Notes under the pieces: generated by a model
What the model saw: the letters and a program-made list of their open reading frames with translations, nothing else
Databases searched by the model: none
Told to the model about the DNA's origin: nothing
DNA from: Pseudomonas sp. FP2309
GTDB taxonomy: Bacteria > Pseudomonadota > Gammaproteobacteria > Pseudomonadales > Pseudomonadaceae
Reading direction: 5' to 3'
DNA length: 64,000 bases
Assembly (NCBI RefSeq): GCF_030687575.1
Contig: NZ_CP117439.1
Coordinates: 868,001 to 932,000 of the forward strand
Position numbers and translations under genes: made by a program
In this document: positions 55,004 through 63,838 of the stretch, piece after piece
How the letters are laid out: every line of letters starts with the position of its first letter
Position numbering within the stretch: the first letter of the stretch is position 1

Positions 55004-56608
55004 TTATGGGTTGATACTGACGCCCGAGAACACGTTGCGGCCGAAGGGGCTGACTTTGAACCCTTCGACTTTGGTGCTTAACGGCTGGTTGACCGTCGAG
55101 TGGGCGACAGGCGTGATCGGCACTTGCTGCTTGAGCAATTGCTGCGCCTGTTTGTACAGAGCAGTCCGTTGTTCACGGTCGGTGACGACCTTGGCTTGCT
55201 TGATCAGCTTGTCGTACGCCGGGTCACACCACATGGAGTAGTTGTTCCCGCCGATGGCGTCGCAGCTGTAGAGGGTGCCCAGCCAGTTGTCCGGGTCACC
55301 GTTGTCGCCGGTCCAGCCGATGAGGCTGACGTCATGCTCACCGTTCTTGGTGCGCTTGATGTATTCGCCCCACTCGTAGCTGACGATCTTCACTTTCAGG
55401 CCGATCTTGGCCCAATCGTTCTGCAGCATTTCGGCCATCAGCTTGGCGTTGGGGTTGTACGGCCGTTGCACCGGCATCGCCCACAGGGTGATCTCGGTGC
55501 CTTCCTTGACGCCGGCAGCCTTGAGCAATTCCTTGGCTTTTTCCGGGTTATAGGCGGCGTCCTTGATGGTGTCGTCGTAGGACCACTGGGTCGGCGGCAT
55601 GGCGTTGACCGCCAGTTGCCCCGCACCCTGATACACGGCGTTGAGGATGCTTTGCTTGTTCACCGCCATGTCCAGCGCCTGACGCACTTCGAGCTGGTCG
55701 AACGGTTTGTGGCGCACGTTATAGGCGATGTAGCCGAGGTTGAAGCCTGGCTTGGTCAGCAATTGCAGGTTGGGGTCGGCCTTGAGCGCGTCGACATCCG
55801 CCGGACGCGGGTGCAGGGTCACCTGGCATTCGCCGGCCTTGAGCTTTTGCACCCGCACCGACGCGTCGGTGTTGATGGCGAAAATCAGCTGATCGAGCTG
55901 CACCCGGCTCGGGTCCCAGTACTGCTTGTTGCCCACGTAACGGATCTGCGAGTCTTTTTGGTAACGCTGGAACACAAACGGACCAGTACCGATCGGCTTC
56001 TGGTTGATGTCGCTGGGCTTGCCGCTTTTAAGCAACTGCTCGGCGTATTCGGCCGACAGGATCGCCGCGAAGCTCATGGCGATGTTCTGCACGAACGCGG
56101 CGTCCACCGTGTTCAGGGTCATCACCACGGTGTAGGGGCCGGTTTTTTCGACCTTGGCGATGTTCTTGTTCAGGCTCATCCCGTTGAAGTATGGAAACTC
56201 GGTGGGGTAGGCCTTACGGAACGGATGGTCGGGGTCCAGCATGCGGTTGAAGGTGAACAGCACGTCGTCGGCGTTGAAGTCACGGGTCGGCTTGAATTCC
56301 TTGTTGCTGTGGAATTTCACCCCTTCACGCAGGTGGAAGGTGTAGGTCAGGCCGTCTTCGGAAACATCCCACTTGGTTGCCAGGCCCGGCACGACATTGG
56401 TCGCGCCTTTTTCAAACTCGACCAGGCGGTTGTACAGCGGCTCAGCCGCGTCGTTGTCGGTGGCGGTGGTGTATTGCGCGGTATCAAAACCTGCCGGGCT
56501 GCCTTCGGAGCAGAACACCAGGCTCTTCTTTTCGGCGGCTTGGCCCATCGTGGCCACGGCCAGCAGGCTGGTGCCAAAAATAGCGGATAGAACGGTGGTA
56601 TGGCGCAT
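55004..56608 (-). CDS. Dipeptide-binding periplasmic protein (DppA3-like)
   Basis: A 534-residue SBP family 5 protein with a signal peptide ending GQAAE. The mature N terminus (SLVFCSEGSPAGFDTAQYTT) and blocks such as KAYPTEFPYF and GQLAVNAMPPTQWSYD closely resemble the next paralogue upstream. It precedes the porin gene, as P. aeruginosa dppA3 precedes opdP. The ATG at 56608 has AAGGA further upstream. Confidence 0.87.
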   Translation of the reverse strand: MRHTTVLSAIFGTSLLAVATMGQAAEKKSLVFCSEGSPAGFDTAQYTTATDNDAAEPLYNRLVEFEKGATNVVPGLATKWDVSEDGLTYTFHLREGVKFHSNKEFKPTRDFNADDVLFTFNRMLDPDHPFRKAYPTEFPYFNGMSLNKNIAKVEKTGPYTVVMTLNTVDAAFVQNIAMSFAAILSAEYAEQLLKSGKPSDINQKPIGTGPFVFQRYQKDSQIRYVGNKQYWDPSRVQLDQLIFAINTDASVRVQKLKAGECQVTLHPRPADVDALKADPNLQLLTKPGFNLGYIAYNVRHKPFDQLEVRQALDMAVNKQSILNAVYQGAGQLAVNAMPPTQWSYDDTIKDAAYNPEKAKELLKAAGVKEGTEITLWAMPVQRPYNPNAKLMAEMLQNDWAKIGLKVKIVSYEWGEYIKRTKNGEHDVSLIGWTGDNGDPDNWLGTLYSCDAIGGNNYSMWCDPAYDKLIKQAKVVTDREQRTALYKQAQQLLKQQVPITPVAHSTVNQPLSTKVEGFKVSPFGRNVFSGVSINP

Positions 56609-56912
56609 GACGATCCCGATCCTTGTTTGTAGTTGTCATCAGTGAGCAATCCCCCCCGGCTTTCGACCATGGAGACATCACTGATCCCACGTACAGCAAG
56701 TGCCTTTCCTAAATTGGTACCTCTGCTGTCCTACGACGTTATGGGCCGTGGACGTCAGAGTAAATGCGCCAAATTAGATTGATCCTGTAGGCAAAGGAGC
56801 CATGCATCGCAGTTCGTTGCTGTAGGAAGCAGCGACTTCGAGCGTGGTCCGTTTCCCAAGGTCAGGCGGATGTAATAACGGCGACGTTGGGAAACGTCGC
56901 CGCCATTGATCC
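56609..56912. other. Intergenic region between two dppA paralogues
   Basis: At 56879-56902 a perfect 10-bp stem (CGGCGACGTT / AACGTCGCCG, loop GGGA) lies just past the stop of the upstream paralogue. An 8-base inverted repeat, ATCAGTGA (56638) and TCACTGAT (56678), lies in the leader of the 55004 gene. No gene seen. Confidence 0.5.
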
Positions 56913-58541
56913 TTACTTGCCGCTTACGCTCACGCCGTAGAAGGAGTTCAGGCCAAACGGGCTGATCTTGAAGTCCTGCACGGTGTTGCGCATGGGTTGA
57001 TACACCGTCGAGTGCGCGATAGGTGTCATCGGGACTGCATCTTTGAGGATATGTTGCGCCTGCTTGTACAGCTCGGTGCGTTTGGCGACATCCGAAGTGG
57101 CCTTGGCTTCTTTCACGATGCCGTCGAATTTCTTGTCACACCACTTGGAGAAGTTGTTGCCGTTCAGCGAATCGCAACCGAACAGCACGTTCAGCCAGTT
57201 GTCCGGGTCACCATTGTCGCCGCTCCAGCCAATGATCATGGCCTGGTTCTCGCCGCCTTTGGAGCGCTTGATGTACTCGCCCCACTCGTAGCTGGTGATC
57301 TTGACCTTCAGACCGATCTTGGACCAGTCGTTCTGCAGCATCTCAGCCATCAGCTTGGCGTTCGGGTTATACGGACGTTGGACCGGCATGGCCCACAGAA
57401 CGATCTCGGTGCCTTCCTTCACGCCGGCTTCCTTGAGCAGTGCCTTGGCTTTTTCAGGATCGTACTTGGCGTCCTTGATGGTGGTGTCGTAGGACCATTG
57501 GGTCGGCGGCATGGCATTGACGGCCAGTTGGCCCGCGCCCTGGTACACGGAATCGATGATCTGCTGCTTGTTCACCGCCATGTCCAACGCTTGGCGAACG
57601 CGCAGGTCAGCCAGTGGGTTGGGCTTGTCGTCGCCTTTGACTTGGTCCATCACGTTGTAAGCCACATAACCCAGGTTGAAACCGGCTTGGTGCGGCAGCT
57701 TCAGGTCCTTGTCTTCACCCAGTGCTTTCAGGTCGGCCGGACGTGGGAACAGGGTGATCTGGCATTCGTTTTTCTTCAGCTTCTGGATACGCACCGACGG
57801 GTCGGTGGTGATAGCGAAGATCAGGTTGTCGATCTTGACGTCTTCAGGTTTCCAGTAGTCCTTGTTGCCGGTGTAACGAATGTTGGAATCTTTCTGGTAG
57901 CTCTTGAACACGAACGGACCAGTGCCGATCGGCTTCTGGTTGATGTCTTGCGGCGTACCGTTTTTCAGAAGCTGGGCGGCATATTCGGCCGATTGGATCG
58001 ACGCGAAGCTCATGGCCAGGTTCTGGATGAAAGCGGCGTCCACGGTGCCAAGGGTGAACTTGACGGTGTGGGCATCGACCTTCTCGATGTTCTTGATGTT
58101 GGTGTCCATCCCCATGTCCGTGAAGTACGGGAACTCGGTGGGGTAGGCCTTACGGAAAGGATCGTCTTTATTGATCATCCGATTGAAGGTGAACAGTACG
58201 TCGTCAGCCGAGAATTCACGAGTTGGCTTGAAGTACGGGGTGGTGTGGAACTTGACGCCTTCGCGCAGGTGGAAGGTGTAGGTCAGGCCATCCGGGGACA
58301 CGTCCCAGCTGGTGGCCAGGCCAGGAACAACGGCGGTGCCGCCACGTTCGAACTGGCTCAGACGGTTGAACATGGTTTCGGCCGAGGCATCGAAGTCTGT
58401 TCCGGTGGTGTACTGGCCTGGATCAAAACCGGCCGGGCTCCCTTCGGAGCAGAACACCAGGTTAGTTGCCGCCAGGGCTACGGGGGCTGCGGCCATAAGG
58501 CCAGCGCTCACTAATAACGGAAGGACTGCGTGTTTAAGCAT
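56913..58541 (-). CDS. Dipeptide-binding periplasmic protein (DppA2-like)
   Basis: A 542-residue SBP family 5 protein with a Sec signal ending PVALAATN. It is the closest relative, by eye, of the 55004 gene (long shared blocks such as TPIAHSTVYQPM and GQLAVNAMPPTQWSYD). It binds peptides for the dpp transporter in P. aeruginosa by analogy. The ATG at 58541 has GAGG five bases upstream; the longer reading to 58565 is unsupported. An operator-like dyad lies about 145 bases before it. Confidence 0.86.
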   Translation of the reverse strand: MLKHAVLPLLVSAGLMAAAPVALAATNLVFCSEGSPAGFDPGQYTTGTDFDASAETMFNRLSQFERGGTAVVPGLATSWDVSPDGLTYTFHLREGVKFHTTPYFKPTREFSADDVLFTFNRMINKDDPFRKAYPTEFPYFTDMGMDTNIKNIEKVDAHTVKFTLGTVDAAFIQNLAMSFASIQSAEYAAQLLKNGTPQDINQKPIGTGPFVFKSYQKDSNIRYTGNKDYWKPEDVKIDNLIFAITTDPSVRIQKLKKNECQITLFPRPADLKALGEDKDLKLPHQAGFNLGYVAYNVMDQVKGDDKPNPLADLRVRQALDMAVNKQQIIDSVYQGAGQLAVNAMPPTQWSYDTTIKDAKYDPEKAKALLKEAGVKEGTEIVLWAMPVQRPYNPNAKLMAEMLQNDWSKIGLKVKITSYEWGEYIKRSKGGENQAMIIGWSGDNGDPDNWLNVLFGCDSLNGNNFSKWCDKKFDGIVKEAKATSDVAKRTELYKQAQHILKDAVPMTPIAHSTVYQPMRNTVQDFKISPFGLNSFYGVSVSGK

Positions 58542-58685
58542 GTTGGCCTCATGATTTGTTGTCATTTTTGGTGGTGAGGGCGACCTCGTGAGTCGGCCTG
58601 CGGATACTTATGCAGGCGCCATACCCATTGCAAGACGCTGAACCGTTGCAAGGCTCAAAGAGTGGTACGAACGTACACGAATGTC

Positions 58686-58713
58686 GCAATTATGAAAGTT
58701 TCGACATAATTGC
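58686..58713. promoter_or_regulatory. Operator-like dyad upstream of the DppA2-like gene
   Basis: Perfect 9-base inverted repeat GCAATTATG / CATAATTGC with a 10-base spacer, in an AT-rich stretch of this gap (58542-58799). It may be the site of a repressor such as PsdR, which controls dpp in P. aeruginosa; that gene is absent from the window. Confidence 0.45.
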
Positions 58714-58752
58714 GCATATTTTGAGGGTTTTTTCGGTGCAATTGGCGCACCA

Positions 58753-58790
58753 AAAAAGCCCAACCGAAGCGTCTGGCGCACTCGGTTGGG
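58753..58790 (-). terminator. Terminator of the DppA1-like gene
   Basis: On the minus strand CCCAACCGA pairs with TCGGTTGGG and is followed by CTTTTTTGG, just past the stop at 58800. The gene above is therefore its own transcript. Confidence 0.8.
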
Positions 58791-58799
58791 GCGTTCCTG

Positions 58800-60401
58800 T
58801 TACTTATCCAGACTCACGCCATAGAACGGCGTCAGACCAAACGGGCTGATCTTGAAATCCCGCACTTCCTTGCGCATGGGCTGGAAAACCGTCGAGTTCG
58901 CAATAGGCGTTATAGGCACTTGTTCCTTAAGGATTTTTTGCGCCTGTTGATACCACTTGATGCGCTGTTCGCGGTCGCTGCTGACCTTGGCCTGCAGCAC
59001 CAACTTGTCGTAGGCCGGGTTACACCATTTGGCGTAGTTACTGCCCTTGACCGCAGCACAACTGTAGAGCACGCCGAGCCAGTTATCCGGGTCACCGTTA
59101 TCGCCGGTCCAGCCGTAAATCATGGCGTCGTGCTCGCCATTTTTGGCGCGCTTGATGTATTCGCCCCATTCATAGCTGACGATGTTGGCCTTGATGCCGA
59201 CCTTTTCCCAGTCCTGCTGGATCATCTGGGCCGACATGCGCGCATTGGGGTTCGACGCGCGTTGTACGGTCATCGCCCACAGGTTGATGGTCGTGCCCGG
59301 TGCAACCCCTGCTTCTTTTAGTAGCGCCCGCGCCTTGGTCGGATCGTAAGGGGCATCTTTGATATTCGGGTCATAAGACCACTGCGCCGGCGGCAGGGCG
59401 TTCTGCGCCAATTGCCCGGCGCTCTGGTACACGGCCTTGATGATCGCGGGCTTGTCGATGGCCATGTCCAGGGCCTGGCGCACCTTGAGCTGGTCCAGCG
59501 GCGGGTGGGTCACGTTGTAGGCCAGGAAGCCCAGGTTGAACCCCGCTTGCTGCAATACGCGCAGGTTGGGATCTTGTTTCATCACTTCGATATCGGCGGG
59601 GCGCGGGTAGCCGCTGACCTGGCATTCGCCGGCCTTGAGTTTTTGCAGGCGCGACGCGGCATCCGGGGTGATGGCGAAGATCAGGTTGTCGAGCTTCACG
59701 TCCTCGGGGTTCCAATATTGTTTATTGGCCGCGTAACGAATCTGCGAGTCCTTCTGGTAGCGCTTGAAAACAAACGGCCCGGTGCCCACCGGCTTTTGGT
59801 TGATATCTTCTGCCTTGCCCTCCTTGAGCAACAGCGCGGCGTATTCGGCGGACTGGATCGAGGCGAAGCTCATGGCCAGGTTCTGCACGAACGAGGCATC
59901 GACGTTGTTCAGGTTGAAGCGCACGGTGTGATCGTCGAGTTTTTCGACGCTTTTGATCGTGGTGTTCAAGCCCATGTCGGTGAAGTAGGGCGACTCGGAC
60001 GGGTACGCCTTGCGGAACGGGCTTTCAGCGTCCAACAGGCGGTTGAAGGTGAACAGCACGTCATCGGCATTAAAATCGCGGGTCGGCGTGAAGAAGTCGG
60101 TGGTGTGAAAGACAACGCCATCGCGCAAATGGAAGGTATACGTCAGGCCATCCTGCGACACTTCCCAACGGGTCGCCAGGCCGGGCTCGACTTCGGTACT
60201 GCCGCGCTTGAACTGTGTGAGGCGGTTGAAGACGGTTTCGGCGGAGGCATCAAAGTCGGTGCCGCTGGTGTACTGGCTGGGGTCGAAGCCGGCGGGGCTG
60301 GCCTCGGAGCAATAGACCAGGGTGCTGGCCGCCTGGGCCATCGGCATAACGGCCAGCAGACCGGCGGCGAGGAGGAGTGGTTTTAAGACGATTCTTTCCA
60401 T
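58800..60401 (-). CDS. Dipeptide-binding periplasmic protein (DppA1-like)
   Basis: A 533-residue SBP family 5 protein with a signal peptide ending MAQAAST. It keeps the family core (YCSEASPAGFDPSQYTSGTD, SPFGLTPFYGVSLDK near the end) but is more divergent from the other three. The ATG at 60401 has AGGGG upstream; the reading to 60440 is unsupported. It has its own terminator and could be the first gene of the dpp region, as P. aeruginosa dppA1 is. Confidence 0.86.
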   Translation of the reverse strand: MERIVLKPLLLAAGLLAVMPMAQAASTLVYCSEASPAGFDPSQYTSGTDFDASAETVFNRLTQFKRGSTEVEPGLATRWEVSQDGLTYTFHLRDGVVFHTTDFFTPTRDFNADDVLFTFNRLLDAESPFRKAYPSESPYFTDMGLNTTIKSVEKLDDHTVRFNLNNVDASFVQNLAMSFASIQSAEYAALLLKEGKAEDINQKPVGTGPFVFKRYQKDSQIRYAANKQYWNPEDVKLDNLIFAITPDAASRLQKLKAGECQVSGYPRPADIEVMKQDPNLRVLQQAGFNLGFLAYNVTHPPLDQLKVRQALDMAIDKPAIIKAVYQSAGQLAQNALPPAQWSYDPNIKDAPYDPTKARALLKEAGVAPGTTINLWAMTVQRASNPNARMSAQMIQQDWEKVGIKANIVSYEWGEYIKRAKNGEHDAMIYGWTGDNGDPDNWLGVLYSCAAVKGSNYAKWCNPAYDKLVLQAKVSSDREQRIKWYQQAQKILKEQVPITPIANSTVFQPMRKEVRDFKISPFGLTPFYGVSLDK

Positions 60402-60442
60402 GGAGACCCCTGAAGTGGCAGGTATATCGACGCTGCCCAAAC

Positions 60443-60473
60443 GAAAACGGCGGTCACCGAGGTTACCGCCGTT
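60443..60473 (-). terminator. Terminator of the 968-residue gene
   Basis: Stem AACGGCGGT / ACCGCCGTT with a 10-base loop. On the minus strand it is followed by TTCGTTT. Confidence 0.7.
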
Positions 60474-60498
60474 ACGTCTTATCAGAAAGGCGCCGGTG

Positions 60499-63405
60499 TT
60501 ATTTCACATCCACGACATTCGACGCGGTCATGGTGAAGGGGGCCTTGTTACTGATGATGTAAGGGTTGGCCTCGTCGTTCAGGGCGTTGCCTTCACCAAT
60601 CTGGAAGGTGCGTTGCGCGTTGACTTCCATGTTGGGTATTTCAGTGGCGTCCTTGTCCAGATTGAGCAGTGTCATTTTGGCGTCAAATTCAACCTGCGCA
60701 GTGTGAGTGTCGGGATCATAGGTAATGACGTAATGGGTGTCCTTGCCCTTGAAGCCCACATGTTCCTGCAATTGGTTCATTTTCAACTCGACCGACGTCG
60801 GCGCGACACTGCCCTGATGAGCCACTTCGGAGATGCGCGAGCGCAAGAGCGGGTCGGGAATGGCGTCTTCGAACTGCTTGAGGCGCTTGCTCAGCGTCTC
60901 ACCCTCTGCGTCTCCTGAGGCATTCAACTCCAGCGTTGTGTACCCGTCAGGTTGTTTTACGCGGACGGTATAGCGATCACGGTTTAAGTCCTTTAGGAAA
61001 TTCTGCGAGTAGGGCGTTGTACTGTGCTCATTCGTCTGTGCCTTTTCACTGGGATAAACCTCGAAGTTGTCTTCCTGAACGGTCCAGGACACATTGAGTT
61101 TGCGCTTAAGGACGTTCCCCTCTTCGAAGTTGTTGACCGATTGCTGGTAAGCCGTATTGCTGTTGTAGTTAAACACTTCATCAAAACTGGCGGCGCCGCT
61201 TGCTGTGGGATCACCCAGCGCATCGAAGCCATCTGAAAACTTTGGCGGTATCTTGGTGGCCTCCGTGGGAGGGGCCGACGGAGCACGATTCCAAGGCCAG
61301 CCACCCTGAACCTTGCCGCTGGACCATTGCCCTTCGCCGTTGGCATACACGGTCAGCACGGGCTTTCTGGTGTGGGGATCAATGATCTGGACATGGTTAT
61401 CGCTAAGTTTGAAATCACTTCTGATTTCATACACTTTTTTCACACCCGTATCGTCGACATATCGGATAAACCAGCGTTTTTCGCCCTTGGCCTGATAAAT
61501 GCCTTTGCTGTTGGGCGTCGCGTGCTCAATGAGCTTCTCACCGTTGCGCACCGCATGTTTGCTGATATCCCCTGCCTGGCTGGGGCGCAACCGGTTGCCA
61601 CCAGGTTGTTGCGGCTGGACTTCATTCTGAAGGTCGTCGCTCGACGTTAACTTAGAGTTAGCCGCATTCCCTTTGTTTTTCCATCCGTCCGCCTCATCGG
61701 GCTTGGCGATGATGCCGCTATTGGCCGGGGTTTCTTCTGGCGTAAGGGAACCGTTCTCCGGGATATATGAAAAATCGGGTGATCGCACCAACTCAAAGTC
61801 GTTGGTCTCGACGTTGAGTCGCCAGCTGTAATTCTTGGTAATAGGAGAAGGGTCGGAAAATTCACCGAGACCGCCTTCTGCCCCGAGCGTCGCCAATTCA
61901 TGCGCCAATTGCAGGCCCGATATAACTGCTGCGGCATTGCCTCCAATACGATCCTGAGCGGTTTTGCCATAGAGTCCGTCATGCACGCCGAAGACAATAT
62001 TACCGACGTTGCCCACGACAGGAAGGTAACCGAAGGTATCGCCCCAGAGCGCTTTCGCCTTCTTCCAGCTTTGCTGTGAAGAGCCAAATACTTGGGTTTG
62101 GTCGTTCCATGCCGAATTGTTGACGTTCAGCTCTTGGTATTGCACGGCAATACCGTCATTAAGATTGCCGTACTTGAGACGATAACCGCTCGCCCGCGAC
62201 CGCGTGTAGTTGAATGTTTGGCGAACCGGTATGGCCTGGTCCTTGAGGAAGTTTTGATAGCCCGGATAACTGGCCCGATTGCCGTCAATCAAACTATCGA
62301 GCACTTCGCCGGTCTTGGGCCAATGTGCATCCGAGCCGCCTTGTCTGTTACTCGCGTTGAAGCGTTTTTGCAGGGTGTCGCGATTGGCTTTCGCCCACTC
62401 GGCGAACTCATCGTCCCCTCTTATTTCATGGACGGTGCCGTTCTTTAAATCGATCATCAGACCCTTATTAGGTCTGTTGTGATAATCACCTTCATAGGGG
62501 GTGTAAGGAATAAATGCGTACCCTTCCAGGGGGTAGCCATAAACGTTCGGGATGATAACTTGCCCATTGTGCTCAAGCGTACGCTTGATCGCTGTTTGGG
62601 CGTCGGGACTTAATAGTTTGAAGCTGTCGCTGTCCTTGGACAGGTTCTGCAAGATGCCCTTCAGTACATAGGCATCCGCTTTCCCCGAGCGCTTCGCCAG
62701 TGCTCCGGAAGCGTGCCGCATCGGTCCGGCTATTTCTTTTTCCCAATGATCTTGTAGCTTTTTGCCGACGGACTCCAGATTATTGATTTTGCCCCGGTCC
62801 TTTGACTCAATTTCCATTTCCTGGAAGTTGATCGGCCCCCCACGTTCGACTTTATCGTGTTCGAGAGCGCCCGCCGCAATCTCCCACGCGCAGTAGGTGC
62901 GCTTCTGGCTGTCGGTCAATACCTCGGGTTTGCCCTTGCCTGTATATGAACTGAACGTGACCGTGAACTTCTCGTGCGGATCGTATCCCGCGGACAATAA
63001 GCCGCCACTGAAGTACCCAGCGGGTTCCATGAACAGGCGCACGCGCTGGAATTTAATGTTTCGTTCGCCTTCGCTTCCATTTTCTATTTGCCCGATCTGC
63101 GTCTTTACGCGATTGGCATAGGCGTCGATGCGCTGTGCTCGCTCCGTAAGCGTGTAGTTCGGGTCTGGCAGAGAAGCGGTCGCTGACCCATAAATGGTAG
63201 TCGTCAGGGCGTCACGTTCAGGATCTGCGAAAGTGCCTGCAGCCGGCTTTTGTCCAAGCGCTATATTTTTTGACTCTGCGTCGCTCTCCTCTCCTGGCCA
63301 TTTGTTTTGTGGGGAAGATGAAGCACTGATCGAACGAGCGTGACGAGTGTGAACGGAAGGTGGGGGGGTTAACGAGGGCGAATGAAGAGGAGCATTGATA
63401 TTCAT
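60499..63405 (-). CDS. Candidate type III secreted effector, unknown family
   Basis: A 968-residue protein that I cannot place in a known family. The N terminus has Ile at position 3, no Asp or Glu before residue 39 and ten Ser in the first 50, which fit the export rules for P. syringae-type effectors. An hrp-box-like promoter lies 135 bases upstream. There is no Sec signal. Residues about 480-540 (GYLPVVGNVGNIVFG, AAAVISGLQLAHELATLGAEGG) are hydrophobic and Gly-rich, as in membrane-acting toxins. The C-terminal 250 residues are Pro/Gln/Ser-poor and charged. Base use looks AT-richer than its neighbours, which suggests later acquisition. It has its own terminator. A toxin of another secretion route is an alternative. 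Confidence 0.6.
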   Translation of the reverse strand: MNINAPLHSPSLTPPPSVHTRHARSISASSSPQNKWPGEESDAESKNIALGQKPAAGTFADPERDALTTTIYGSATASLPDPNYTLTERAQRIDAYANRVKTQIGQIENGSEGERNIKFQRVRLFMEPAGYFSGGLLSAGYDPHEKFTVTFSSYTGKGKPEVLTDSQKRTYCAWEIAAGALEHDKVERGGPINFQEMEIESKDRGKINNLESVGKKLQDHWEKEIAGPMRHASGALAKRSGKADAYVLKGILQNLSKDSDSFKLLSPDAQTAIKRTLEHNGQVIIPNVYGYPLEGYAFIPYTPYEGDYHNRPNKGLMIDLKNGTVHEIRGDDEFAEWAKANRDTLQKRFNASNRQGGSDAHWPKTGEVLDSLIDGNRASYPGYQNFLKDQAIPVRQTFNYTRSRASGYRLKYGNLNDGIAVQYQELNVNNSAWNDQTQVFGSSQQSWKKAKALWGDTFGYLPVVGNVGNIVFGVHDGLYGKTAQDRIGGNAAAVISGLQLAHELATLGAEGGLGEFSDPSPITKNYSWRLNVETNDFELVRSPDFSYIPENGSLTPEETPANSGIIAKPDEADGWKNKGNAANSKLTSSDDLQNEVQPQQPGGNRLRPSQAGDISKHAVRNGEKLIEHATPNSKGIYQAKGEKRWFIRYVDDTGVKKVYEIRSDFKLSDNHVQIIDPHTRKPVLTVYANGEGQWSSGKVQGGWPWNRAPSAPPTEATKIPPKFSDGFDALGDPTASGAASFDEVFNYNSNTAYQQSVNNFEEGNVLKRKLNVSWTVQEDNFEVYPSEKAQTNEHSTTPYSQNFLKDLNRDRYTVRVKQPDGYTTLELNASGDAEGETLSKRLKQFEDAIPDPLLRSRISEVAHQGSVAPTSVELKMNQLQEHVGFKGKDTHYVITYDPDTHTAQVEFDAKMTLLNLDKDATEIPNMEVNAQRTFQIGEGNALNDEANPYIISNKAPFTMTASNVVDVK

Positions 63406-63540
63406 GATCGACTCGATGTTGACGTGGAGTTCAAAAAATTATTCGTCTTTCCAAACGCATGGGCCGCTTTACAGCAAATCAATTACGCGGGGGCGTAATG
63501 AAGCGAGGCGTGCGGTTGACGCCTTTATGGGGTGCGAAAG

Positions 63541-63569
63541 TAGGTGGTTCTATAAGGTTTGGCAGTTCC
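63541..63569 (-). promoter_or_regulatory. HrpL-type 'hrp box' upstream of the 968-residue gene
   Basis: On the minus strand GGAACT (63569-63564), 16 bases, then CCACCTA (63547-63541). The consensus is GGAACC-N15/16-CCACNNA, so one base differs. It points toward the gene starting at 63405. Confidence 0.65.
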
Positions 63570-63783
63570 CGTTCAATGTGCGCGTCTCGGTGCGAGATGC
63601 CGGTATTAGACGAGGGCTTACCGTGTTTTGGAAAAAGCCTACGTGAGGACGCTCGCCCCCTTATCGCGGCTCCGGATTTACCTGCTTAGTTATGGCTATG
63701 AGCAGGTTGACGGCGTGACGTGTCAGCATGTCGCCTTCCGATTGCTCCTGCCTCGACTCGGCCACTCGGCGGGTCTGTGTCGC

Positions 63784-63821
63784 AAAAAAAACGGCGCATG
63801 CCTTTGCAGGCCGCGCCGTTT
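63784..63821 (-). terminator. Terminator of the SIMPL-domain gene
   Basis: Stem AAACGGCGC / GCGCCGTTT, loop of about 15 bases; on the minus strand it ends in eight T residues. Confidence 0.8.
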
Positions 63822-63838
63822 CGTGTGCGTCGAGAGGC

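Larger units (their letters stand above)
63406..63838. other. Intergenic region upstream of the effector candidate
   Basis: This 433-base gap holds the hrp-box-like element and the terminator of the SIMPL-domain gene. I see no convincing gene; the short reading frames here lack ribosome sites. Confidence 0.55.

Noticed and set aside
63406..63838. Short open frames in the gap before the effector candidate, considered as a chaperone gene
   Set aside because: None has a ribosome site, and they conflict with the promoter element; no acidic, small chaperone-like product is encoded.
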